This document shows, piece by piece, positions 30,855 to 39,148 of a stretch of DNA of 64,000 nucleotides. The notes under the pieces are model-generated. The model did no database searches. It had not been told where the DNA came from and saw only the letters and a program-made list of their open reading frames with translations. The DNA comes from Mycobacterium sp. 4858 (GTDB lineage: Bacteria; Actinomycetota; Actinomycetes; Mycobacteriales; Mycobacteriaceae). Numbering within the stretch: position 1 is the first letter of the stretch; the number at the start of each line of letters is the position of its first letter. The translations under genes and the position numbers were made by a program. The stretch is from NCBI RefSeq assembly GCF_900240975.1, contig NZ_LT968776.1, positions 1,054,001 to 1,118,000 on the forward strand, written 5' to 3'.

Positions 30855-33515
30855 GTGGACGCCGCACTGCTCGACCCCGACCCCGCGCTCCTCGACGCCG
30901 CCGCCGTCGTCGACCGGCTGCGCACCGATCGCGAAGCGGGGTTGCCCGCGGCAGAGGCCGCCCGCCGGCTCGCCGCGGTGGGCGCCAACGACATCGAGAG
31001 CGTCCCGCCGCCGCCGGCCTACCGAAGGCTGCTGGCGCAGTTCCGCAGCCCGCTGATCTACCTGCTGCTCGCCGCGTTGGTCGCCTCGCTGGCGGTCTGG
31101 GTGGTCGAGGGAGCCGGCGGCTGGCCGGTCGACGCGGTGGTGATCGCGGTCATCCTCGTCCTGAACGCGCTCCTGGGGTACGCGCAGGAATCCCGCGCCG
31201 AGAAGGCGGTGAGCGCGTTGGCCCGGATGGCCGCGACGTCGGCGACGGTCATCCGGGACGGTGCGCGGCGCACGGTTCCCGCCGGCGACGTGGTGCCCGG
31301 CGACGTGTTGCTGCTGGCCGAGGGCGATGCCGTGGCGGCCGACGCCAGGCTGCTCTCGTCCGTGGGGCTGGAGCTGTCCGAGGCCGCGCTGACCGGTCTG
31401 AGCGAACCCGTGCTCAAAGATGCCCGGACGCTGCCTGGGCCGGCGGCGCTGGGCGACAGGGCGGACATGGTGTTCAAGGGCACCGCGGTCACCCGGGGCA
31501 CCGGGCGGGCGGTGGTGACCGCGACGGGGATGGCGACCCAGACCGGTCAGATCGCCGGCCTGGTCCGCACGGTCGACCACGAGCCGACGCCGCTGCAGCG
31601 TGAGGTGGCCCGGGCCAGCCGGCTGCTGGGGATCGCCGTGCTGGTGATCGCGGTGGTAGTGATCGCGACGATCTTCGTGGTCTTCGGCATCCACACCGCC
31701 CACGACGTGGTGACGGCGGTGCTCCTGGGCGTCTCGCTGGCCGTGGCGGCCGTGCCGGAGGGCCTGCCCGCCATCATGTCGGTGGTGCTCGCCCTGGGGA
31801 TGCGGCGGATGGCAGGTCTGAACGCCGTCGTCAAGGAGCTGTCCTCCGCCGAGACCCTGGGCTCGGCGTCGGTGGTGTGCTCGGGCAAGACCGGCACCCT
31901 CACGACCGGAGAGATGACCATCGTCCGGGTCGTCACTCCGCTTGGGGAGGTGAGAGTCACCGGCGCCGGGTACCGGCCCGAGGGTCGCCTCGAGCACGGC
32001 GGCGCGCCGCTGGGTGAGGGCGACGACCTGTGGCGGCAGGCCGCCCTGGTGCTCGACGGGGGCGCCGCCGCCAACGGTGCTACCGCGCTCGACATGCACG
32101 ACGGCCAGTGGACGATCCGGGGCGATCCCGTCGACGCGGCCTTCCTGGTCGCCCGCAAGAAGCTCGGCGACGGGCCCCGCACGACGCCGACTGACGTGAC
32201 GACGGGCGATCCCGGCGAGGTGCTCGGCCGGTGCACGCACCTGCGGGCCGGCGATCGGCTTGCGCCACTCGACGACTCGGCACGGGCCGCGATCCGAAGC
32301 GACGCGGAGCGGCTGGCGCTCGACGCCCTGCACACCGTGGCGGTCGCCTGCCGGTCCGACGGGCACCTGGTGTACCTGGGCATGGTGGGGATCACCGATC
32401 CACCCCGGCCGGAGGTGGCGGCCGCGATCGCCGAGGCGCGCCGCGCCGGCGTCCGGGTCGTGATGATCACCGGCGACCATCCGCGGGTCGCCGCGCGCAT
32501 CGCCCGGAAGCTGGGTATCGAAGGCGGCGAGTCGGCCGTGTCCGGTGCAGAACTCGCGACGCTGGATGACGAGCAGCTGCGGGAAACGGTGCGCCAGCAC
32601 TCGCAGTACACGCAGGTCGATCCGGCGGACAAACAGCGCATCATCGACGCGCTGCACGCCGACCATGAAATCGTGGCCGTCACCGGGGAGGGCATCAACG
32701 ACGCGCCCGCGCTGAAGTCAGCCGACATCGGCATCGCGATGGGACGCTCCGGCACCGAAGTCGCCAGGGAAGCGGCGAACATGATCCTCGCCGACGACAA
32801 CTTCGCGACCATCGTCCAGGCCATCCGCGAGGGCCGCGGCATCTTCTCGAACATCAAGAAGTCGCTGCGCTACCTGCTGTCGTCGAACATGGGCGAAATC
32901 TTCACGGTTTTCTTCGGGGTCGTGCTGGCCGGGGCGGTCGGCCTGGCGCAGGGCGATACCGTCGCGCTGCCGCTGCTGGCCACGCAGATTCTGTGGATCA
33001 ACCTGCTGACCGACGGCGCACCGGCGCTGGCGTTGGGCGTCGACCCGCAAACCGAAGAGGTCATGAGCCGGCCGCCCCGCTCGGCCTCGGACCGGGTGAT
33101 CGACGCGCGGATGTGGAACAACATCATCGTGATCGGCGCGGCGGTGGCGGCGGCCACGCTGCTCACCATCCGCATCTACGCCCCCGGCGGCCCCCTGCCG
33201 TCGTCGCTGGACACCGCCCGCACCGCGGGATTCACCGTGCTGGTGATCGCCCAGCTGATCAACGCCGTCAACGCCCGCTCGGAGACGCGGTCGGCGTTCC
33301 ACCGGTTCTTCGCCAACCGGTGGTTGTGGGCGGCGATCGGGCTGTCGGCGCTGCTGCAGGTCGCCGTCGTTCAGCTGCCCGTCCTCAACACGGCCTTCAC
33401 CACCACGCCGCTCTCGCTGAGTCAGTGGCTGGTCTGCATCTCCGTGGCCAGCACGGTCCTGTGGGTCAGCGAGATCCGCAAATTCATCCTGCGCCGCTGG
33501 ACATCACGGCCGTGA
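30855..33515 (+). CDS. P-type ATPase homologue lacking catalytic residues (pseudo-ATPase)
   Basis: Encodes 886 residues with the CtpF/PacL (P2A) layout and an unbroken frame. Membrane segments and PEGLP are kept, but catalytic motifs are not. The TGES loop reads TGLS (Leu182), DKTGT reads GKTGT (Gly344 replaces the phosphorylated Asp), TGDGxND reads TGEGIND (residues 610-616), and the nucleotide-domain KGAPE region reads TGDPGE after an apparent loss of some 50 residues. It therefore should not form a phosphoenzyme. It may act as a regulatory or structural partner of the intact ATPases nearby. Sequencing error cannot explain four separate changes. Confidence 0.85.
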   Translation: MDAALLDPDPALLDAAAVVDRLRTDREAGLPAAEAARRLAAVGANDIESVPPPPAYRRLLAQFRSPLIYLLLAALVASLAVWVVEGAGGWPVDAVVIAVILVLNALLGYAQESRAEKAVSALARMAATSATVIRDGARRTVPAGDVVPGDVLLLAEGDAVAADARLLSSVGLELSEAALTGLSEPVLKDARTLPGPAALGDRADMVFKGTAVTRGTGRAVVTATGMATQTGQIAGLVRTVDHEPTPLQREVARASRLLGIAVLVIAVVVIATIFVVFGIHTAHDVVTAVLLGVSLAVAAVPEGLPAIMSVVLALGMRRMAGLNAVVKELSSAETLGSASVVCSGKTGTLTTGEMTIVRVVTPLGEVRVTGAGYRPEGRLEHGGAPLGEGDDLWRQAALVLDGGAAANGATALDMHDGQWTIRGDPVDAAFLVARKKLGDGPRTTPTDVTTGDPGEVLGRCTHLRAGDRLAPLDDSARAAIRSDAERLALDALHTVAVACRSDGHLVYLGMVGITDPPRPEVAAAIAEARRAGVRVVMITGDHPRVAARIARKLGIEGGESAVSGAELATLDDEQLRETVRQHSQYTQVDPADKQRIIDALHADHEIVAVTGEGINDAPALKSADIGIAMGRSGTEVAREAANMILADDNFATIVQAIREGRGIFSNIKKSLRYLLSSNMGEIFTVFFGVVLAGAVGLAQGDTVALPLLATQILWINLLTDGAPALALGVDPQTEEVMSRPPRSASDRVIDARMWNNIIVIGAAVAAATLLTIRIYAPGGPLPSSLDTARTAGFTVLVIAQLINAVNARSETRSAFHRFFANRWLWAAIGLSALLQVAVVQLPVLNTAFTTTPLSLSQWLVCISVASTVLWVSEIRKFILRRWTSRP

Positions 33516-35022
33516 TCGCCTCGGCGTCGGCCGGGCCGGGCAGGCCCCAGTCGGGCTGGTAATCCAGCAACTGATCGACTCGGACGGTCTTCATGTCGAC
33601 GTCGAGAAGCTCGATGGCCTCCAGCGGCACCAGCGCCGGATGGACGTAGCCGCAGGTGCGGGCCAACTGCAGCAGTTCGAACCGCAGGGTGGCCAGGTAG
33701 TTGGCGCAGCGCACCGATTTCAGGTCCGGGTCGAGGCCGTGCTGCAGCCACGGCGACTGGGTCGCCACGCCCGACGGGCAGCGGCCGGTGTGGCAGCGCT
33801 GCGCCTGGATGCAGCCGATCGAGAACATGGCGGTCCGGCCGACATTGACCATGTCGCAGCCGGTGGCCAGGGCCAGCAGCGCGTTCTCCGGGATGCCCAG
33901 CTTGCCCGACCCGATGAAGACCACGTCGCGGTGCAACCCGTGCTCGGCGAAGGCCCGGTACACCCGCGGCAGAGCCCACTTGAAGGGCAGGGCGACGTGG
34001 TCGGTGAAGACCAGCGGGGCCGCGCCGGTGCCGCCCTCGCCGCCGTCGACCGTCACGAAGTCAACACCGGTGCCGGTGCGGGCCATCCGCCCCGCCAGGT
34101 CGCACCAGAACCGCCCCTCCCCGACCGCCGACTTGATGCCGACCGGCAGGCCCGTCTCGGCGGCGATCGTCTCCACCAGCTCCAGCAGCCCGTCGACGTC
34201 ATGGAACGCGGAGTGGCCCGCCGGGCTCCGGCAGTCCACCCCGGCCGGCACGCCGCGGATGGCGGCGATCTCGGGGGTGACCTTGGCGCCCGGCAGCACG
34301 CCGCCCAGGCCGGGCTTGGCGCCTTGGCTGAGCTTGATCTCGATGGCGCGGATGGACGGCGTGGCCGCCACCCGGTCGACCAGCCGGGGCAGGCTGAACC
34401 GGCCCTCTTCGTCGCGGCAGCCGAAGTAGCCGGTGCCGATCTGCCAGACCAGGTCGCCGCCGTGGAGGTGATACGGCGACACCCCACCCTCGCCGGTGGT
34501 GTGCAGGGCGCAGGCGATCGCCGCGCCCTTGTTCAGGGCGGTGACGGCCGCGCCGCCGAGGGCACCGAAGCTCATCCCGGAGATGTTGACCAGCGACGAC
34601 GGGCGAAAGGCCTTGGCGCGGCCGCGCGCGGCGCCGAGCACCTTCGCCGCCGGCAGTGGCACCGCCGGGTCCGGGTGGTCGGGCTCACCGGCCGGCGCCG
34701 CGACGGGGAACGCGGCGTGCTTGACGATGGGATAGTTGTGCACCCGCTCCAGGTCGTTGTCGGTGCCGAAGCCGAAGTATCGGTTGGCCAGCTTCGACGA
34801 CGTGTACACCCAGCGGCGCTGGTCACGGCTGAACGGCCGTTCCGCGTCGTTGTCGGTGACGATGTACTGGCGCAGCTCGGGGCCCACCGCTTCCAGCAGG
34901 AACCGCAGGTGTCCGATGACCGGGAAGTTGCGCAGGATGGTGTGGCGGCGCTGCAGCAGGTCCCAGCCCGTCAGCCCGGCCAGGCCGCCGCCGAGAAGCG
35001 CGGCCACCGCTCGCGGCCTCAA
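33484..35022 (-). CDS. Membrane-anchored GltB-like FMN oxidoreductase
   Basis: Encodes 512 residues from a TTG that overlaps the CBS gene stop (TTGA). A short N-terminal hydrophobic segment may anchor it. The rest is the glutamate synthase FMN domain: NISGMSFGALGGAAVTALNKGA, EIKLSQGAKPGLGG, TVDGGEGGTGAAPL, and the Fe-S cysteines in GCIQAQRCHTGRCPSG. There is no glutaminase domain, so it is a stand-alone GltB2-like protein whose reaction is unproven. It converges on the pseudo-ATPase gene with a 32-bp overlap. Confidence 0.85.
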   Translation of the reverse strand: MRPRAVAALLGGGLAGLTGWDLLQRRHTILRNFPVIGHLRFLLEAVGPELRQYIVTDNDAERPFSRDQRRWVYTSSKLANRYFGFGTDNDLERVHNYPIVKHAAFPVAAPAGEPDHPDPAVPLPAAKVLGAARGRAKAFRPSSLVNISGMSFGALGGAAVTALNKGAAIACALHTTGEGGVSPYHLHGGDLVWQIGTGYFGCRDEEGRFSLPRLVDRVAATPSIRAIEIKLSQGAKPGLGGVLPGAKVTPEIAAIRGVPAGVDCRSPAGHSAFHDVDGLLELVETIAAETGLPVGIKSAVGEGRFWCDLAGRMARTGTGVDFVTVDGGEGGTGAAPLVFTDHVALPFKWALPRVYRAFAEHGLHRDVVFIGSGKLGIPENALLALATGCDMVNVGRTAMFSIGCIQAQRCHTGRCPSGVATQSPWLQHGLDPDLKSVRCANYLATLRFELLQLARTCGYVHPALVPLEAIELLDVDMKTVRVDQLLDYQPDWGLPGPADAEAITAVMSSGAG

Positions 35023-35423
35023 GAATCGAAGTCCGCGTAGACGCCCAGCAGGTCGCGGGCCGAGACGATGCCGACCAGCGCGCCGTCGCGCTCCACCAGC
35101 ACGTGGCGGATGTAGCGGTCCATCATCCGGGCGGCGACCTGGTCCACCGAGGCTTCGGCGTCACACCACACCAGTTTGGTGCTGGCCACGTCGGAGACCG
35201 GGGCGGTCGCGAGATTCCGCCCGGCCGCCACCGCCCGCACGATGTCGCGCTCGCTCACCAGCGCGGCGGGCCGCGGGTCGTCGCCGACCGCGATCGCACC
35301 CACGTCGCAGGTCACCATGGCCCGGGCGGCGTCGGCGATCGTGGCGTCGGCGGGGACGCGGGCGACGGGGTCGCCGGTGATGGTGTGGATCGGCATGGAA
35401 CCGGCGGAAGGACTTGCAGTCAC
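35019..35423 (-). CDS. Two-CBS-domain protein
   Basis: Encodes 134 residues from GTG 35423; ATG 35396 is an alternative start. Two CBS motifs occur: VPADATIADAARAMVTCDVG with ALVSERDIVRAVA, and DAEASVDQVAARMMDRYIRH with GIVSARDLL. CBS pairs sense adenine nucleotides or metals; the best-known mycobacterial stand-alone example is Hrp1 (Rv2626c) of the dormancy regulon. It leads a two-gene operon with the GltB-like gene and shares its control region with the divergent hemerythrin-ATPase, where a DosR-like box is found. Confidence 0.85.
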   Translation of the reverse strand: MTASPSAGSMPIHTITGDPVARVPADATIADAARAMVTCDVGAIAVGDDPRPAALVSERDIVRAVAAGRNLATAPVSDVASTKLVWCDAEASVDQVAARMMDRYIRHVLVERDGALVGIVSARDLLGVYADFDS

Positions 35424-35457
35424 GTCACCAATGCTGACCGGGACGCGCCGCCACCTG

Positions 35458-35477
35458 CTAGTGACCTGAGTCCTCAA
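35458..35477. promoter_or_regulatory. DosR-box-like site between CBS and P1B-5 ATPase genes
   Basis: The 20-mer CTAGTGACCTGAGTCCTCAA matches the DosR consensus at 14 of 20 positions, the best of the three sites in this cluster. It lies 34 bp from the CBS start and 54 bp from the ATPase start, a usual spacing for DosR control of divergent genes. Confidence 0.55.
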
Positions 35478-35531
35478 TCCCCGTCCATCCGGCCCTAGCC
35501 ATCGCCGCGATGTCAGGGAAGGCTGACTGGC

Positions 35532-37904
35532 ATGGACGTCGGGGCACGCGGGCGGCGGACCCTGCCCACCCGGTGGGTCGAGCCGGCCCTGGCCGCGGTG
35601 ACCGCCGCCGCGCTGGCGGCCGGGGGGATCGCCTGGCTGGCCGGTGCCCGGCGGATCGCCGACGGCTGTTGGATCGCGGGCACGGTGGTGGCGGTGATCC
35701 CCGCGGTGGTGTGGGTCATCGCCGCGCTGCGCCGGGGCCGGTTCGGGGTGGACCTGATCGCGGTGTTGTCGCTGGTCGGCACCCTGCTGGTGGGCGAATA
35801 TCTCGCGGGGGCGCTGATCGCGGTGATGCTCGCCGACGGGCGGGCCCTGGAGGCCGCGGCCGAACGCCGCGCGTCCCACGACCTGCGGGCGCTGCTGGAG
35901 CACGCGCCACGGTTCGCCCGCCGCCGCGTCGGCTCGGCAGTGGACGTCATCGCGCTGGATGACGTGGCAATCGACGATCTGCTGCTCGTCGGCCCGGGAG
36001 AAGTGGTGCCCGTCGACGGGCGCATTTCCAGTGCGGTCGCGGTGCTGGACGAATCGGTCCTGACCGGCGAACCGCTGCAGGTGGAGCGAACCGCCGGCGA
36101 ACCCGTGCGCAGCGGGGTGGTCAACGCGGGCAGCGCGTTTGAAATGGAGGCCACGGCCACCGCCGCCGACAGCACCTACGCCCACATCGTCCGCCTGGCC
36201 GCGGAGGCCGGCGCGGAGAACGCGCCGGTGGTGCGGCTGGCCGACCGGTACGCGGCATGGTTCCTGCCGTTGACGCTGCTGGTGGCCGGCGCGGCGTGGC
36301 TGGCCAGTGGGTCCGCTGTGCGGGCGGTGGCGGTGCTGGTGGTGGCGACCCCGTGCCCACTGTTGCTCGCGGCACCGGTCGCCATCGTGTCCGGGCTGTC
36401 GCGGGCCTCGCGCCGCGGTGTGGTGATCCGCGGTGGCGGCGCTCTGGAAAACCTCGGCCACGCAACCACTTTGGTGATGGACAAGACGGGCACCCTGACC
36501 ATGGGGTGCCCGGTCGTCATCGACGTGGCCGCCGCCCCCGGGCGCGACGCGATCGAGATCCTGCGGGTGGCGGCGTCGGTGGATCAGATGTCCCCGCATG
36601 TCCTGGCCGAGGCGATCGTCACCGCCGCGCGGGCCCGCGGCCTGCAGCTGTCCCTTCCGACCGAGGTCGTCGAGGAACCCGGCCGCGGCGTCACCGCCAC
36701 CCTGGACGGTCACCGGGTGCACGTCGGCAAACTCTGGCACGACACCGCCAACACCGAATGGGCCCGCGCGGTGGTGAATCGCGCCCTGCTGGACGGCGCC
36801 GCCATCGCCTGGGTCTGCGTCGACGGGCGGCCCACGGGCGCGGTGCTGCTGCGCGACCCGCTGCGTCGTCACGCCCCGCGCACCCTGCGGCGGCTGCGCG
36901 AGGCGGGGCTGAACCGATTGGTCATGCTCACCGGTGACCGCACCGAGCCTGCCCGCGAGGTCGCGGCCGTGCTGGGCCTGGACGAGGTGTACGCCGAACA
37001 AAGCCCGGCGGACAAGGTGGCCGCCGTCCGCGCCGAGAAGGACCGCGCGGTGACCGTGATGGTCGGCGACGGGGTCAACGACGCACCCGCGTTGGCCGCG
37101 GCCAGCGTCGGCGTCGCGATGGGTGCCCGCGGCGCCACCGCGTCCTCGGAGGCGGCCAGTATCGTCTTGACCACCGATCGACTGGAGCGGCTCGCCGACG
37201 CGATGGACATCGCCCGGTGGTCACGACGCATCGCCGTGCAGAGCGCGGTCGTCGGCATGGCCCTGTCACTGGCCGCGATGACCGTCGCCGCCGCGGGGTG
37301 GCTGCCGCCGGCCGTCGGCGCACTGGTGCAGGAGGGCATCGACGTCGCCGTGATCCTCAACGCGCTGCGCGCCCTGCGCGGCAACCCCGACATCGAGGTC
37401 GACCTGCCGGCTACGACCGAACAGCTGCTGCGGCGCTTCGACGCCGAACACGACGAGCTGCGCGACGCCGTGGACCTGTTGCGCGACGCCGCCGACCGGC
37501 TCGCCGACGGGGCCGACGAGCCGGCTATGGAGGCCGTGCGCCACGCCCACACCGTGCTCACCGAGCGGATCATCCCGCACGAACGGGCCGAGGAGTCGGA
37601 GCTCTATCCGGCGCTGGCCCACCCGCTGGGCACCAGCGAAGCGACCGCACCGATGAGCCGGACCCATGCCGAGATCCAGCGACTCTCCGACCGGATCGGC
37701 GCGCACCTGGCGTTGGCCCAGAGCAGCGGAGCGATCGGCCCCGACCAGGTCGACGACCTGCTGGCGTGCCTCTACGGGCTGCACGCCCTGCTGCGCCTGC
37801 ATTTCCTGCAGGAGGAGGAGAGCTATTTCACCCTGGCCGAGGACGAGCCCGGCCCGTCACGGCCGGAGCGCCGTCAGGCGTTGGGGCCCAAGCTATCCCG
37901 CTGA
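35532..37904 (+). CDS. P1B-5 metal ATPase with C-terminal hemerythrin domain
   Basis: Encodes 790 residues. The membrane metal site is TPCP (residues 273-276), the signature of P1B-5 ATPases, not CPC. Catalytic motifs are intact: LTGEPLQVER, Asp317 in MDKTGTLTM, and MVGDGVNDAPAL. Residues ~635-780 form a hemerythrin-like helical bundle with His640, His683, His712, His751 and His757 plus Glu residues in FLQEEESYF. P1B-5 pumps with this tail are known to move Ni, Co or Fe; a di-iron centre could sense oxygen or iron. It has no N-terminal metal-binding domain. Confidence 0.88.
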   Translation: MDVGARGRRTLPTRWVEPALAAVTAAALAAGGIAWLAGARRIADGCWIAGTVVAVIPAVVWVIAALRRGRFGVDLIAVLSLVGTLLVGEYLAGALIAVMLADGRALEAAAERRASHDLRALLEHAPRFARRRVGSAVDVIALDDVAIDDLLLVGPGEVVPVDGRISSAVAVLDESVLTGEPLQVERTAGEPVRSGVVNAGSAFEMEATATAADSTYAHIVRLAAEAGAENAPVVRLADRYAAWFLPLTLLVAGAAWLASGSAVRAVAVLVVATPCPLLLAAPVAIVSGLSRASRRGVVIRGGGALENLGHATTLVMDKTGTLTMGCPVVIDVAAAPGRDAIEILRVAASVDQMSPHVLAEAIVTAARARGLQLSLPTEVVEEPGRGVTATLDGHRVHVGKLWHDTANTEWARAVVNRALLDGAAIAWVCVDGRPTGAVLLRDPLRRHAPRTLRRLREAGLNRLVMLTGDRTEPAREVAAVLGLDEVYAEQSPADKVAAVRAEKDRAVTVMVGDGVNDAPALAAASVGVAMGARGATASSEAASIVLTTDRLERLADAMDIARWSRRIAVQSAVVGMALSLAAMTVAAAGWLPPAVGALVQEGIDVAVILNALRALRGNPDIEVDLPATTEQLLRRFDAEHDELRDAVDLLRDAADRLADGADEPAMEAVRHAHTVLTERIIPHERAEESELYPALAHPLGTSEATAPMSRTHAEIQRLSDRIGAHLALAQSSGAIGPDQVDDLLACLYGLHALLRLHFLQEEESYFTLAEDEPGPSRPERRQALGPKLSR

Positions 37905-39023
37905 CGGCGGTCGCTTCATGACGGTGCCGGGAAGCTCCGCGCCGATCTCGATGTCGTCGTAGTCCCGACCATCGCCGCGACCACCCTTGCCACCCATCGG
38001 CGGCCGCATCGGAGCTAACGGGAGGCCGGGCGGCTGCGCCGCGCCCGGCGGAAGCGGGGACACCGCCGAGGCCAGCTGCACCGGCGGCTGGACGCCGGGC
38101 AGCATCCCCACCGTCGCGGGCGGCATGCTCAGCTTGCCCACCAGGACGGAGACCCCCAGCGCGCCGCGGGGGGCCAGCGTCCCGGAACCGATCGCGTTCA
38201 TCAAGCTGGCATCCGCCGACGCCAGGGCGGCCCCACCTTCGGCCAGGCCCTGGCTGATGTCGGCGCCCACGCCTTGGAGCGCCTGGGCCGCGTTGACCTG
38301 CGCGATGTAGCTGAGCAGGTTGACGGGAAACCCGCCCGCGATGAACTGGTTGCCCCAGGTGCTGAAATACCCGAACCAGCCCTTGTTGGGGTTGAAGGGG
38401 GTGACGCCGAGCGCGTCGATGACGGACCCGGTGGTCGACGAGCTGGTCAGCGCGTTCGCTGTGGGCGCGACCGTGGCCTGGGTGGTCACCGCCGAGGGAT
38501 TGGCGACCTGTGGCGGTGGCGAGAACTGAGACAGCTTGACGGCGTTCAGCGACGTCGCGCCGTACCGGTACATCGCGGTGGAGTTGTTCACCCACATGGC
38601 GTTGTACTCGGCCTCGGTCTCGGCGATGGCCGGAGCGTTGATGCCGAAGAAGTTGGTGGCCAGCAACGTTGCCAACCGCGCCCGGTTGGCCGCCACGACG
38701 GAGGGGTGCACCACCGTCCAGTGGGTCAATTCGAATGCGGCCGTGACGATTTCCACCGAAGCGGCGATTTCCTGGCATTGCGCCGCGGTGGTGTGCAGCC
38801 AGGCGAGGTAGGGCTCGAACGCCTGGGCCATGGACAGCGCGGACGGACCCTGCCAGGTCGCCATCGTCGACGCCAACTCCGAGGCGTAGCTGCTGGCGGC
38901 CGCCTCCAACGCGGCGCCGAGCTCTTGCCATGCGCCTGCCGCGTCGATCATCGACCAGGCGCCGGGCCCGGCATGGATCAGCGCCGAGGTGATCTCGGGG
39001 GGCAGCAGGCCGAAATCGATCAC
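37893..39023 (-). CDS. PPE family protein
   Basis: Encodes 376 residues from a GTG start. The PPE domain covers about residues 1-170, with PPEITSALIHAGPGAWSM at the start and a WQGPSALSM turn (WxG). The C-terminal region has the GWFGYFSTWGNQFIAGGFPV segment and the LGVSVLVGKLSMPPATVG motif, a variant of the SVP signature (SMP). Exported through an ESX system and probably surface-associated. No PE gene is adjacent, so its PE partner must be encoded elsewhere. Ends 12 bp inside the convergent hemerythrin-ATPase gene. Confidence 0.92.
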   Translation of the reverse strand: MIDFGLLPPEITSALIHAGPGAWSMIDAAGAWQELGAALEAAASSYASELASTMATWQGPSALSMAQAFEPYLAWLHTTAAQCQEIAASVEIVTAAFELTHWTVVHPSVVAANRARLATLLATNFFGINAPAIAETEAEYNAMWVNNSTAMYRYGATSLNAVKLSQFSPPPQVANPSAVTTQATVAPTANALTSSSTTGSVIDALGVTPFNPNKGWFGYFSTWGNQFIAGGFPVNLLSYIAQVNAAQALQGVGADISQGLAEGGAALASADASLMNAIGSGTLAPRGALGVSVLVGKLSMPPATVGMLPGVQPPVQLASAVSPLPPGAAQPPGLPLAPMRPPMGGKGGRGDGRDYDDIEIGAELPGTVMKRPPSAG

Positions 39024-39148
39024 GGGTCACCCGCCGGCACGGGGCGCACGAGTGCCGTCGCGCGTGCGCGATACAGGGCTCGCGCCGCCATCGACCTATC
39101 CGGCGGCGAAAAGCGGCTTCCGGAGTCGTGAGGAACCATGGTCGCCCC

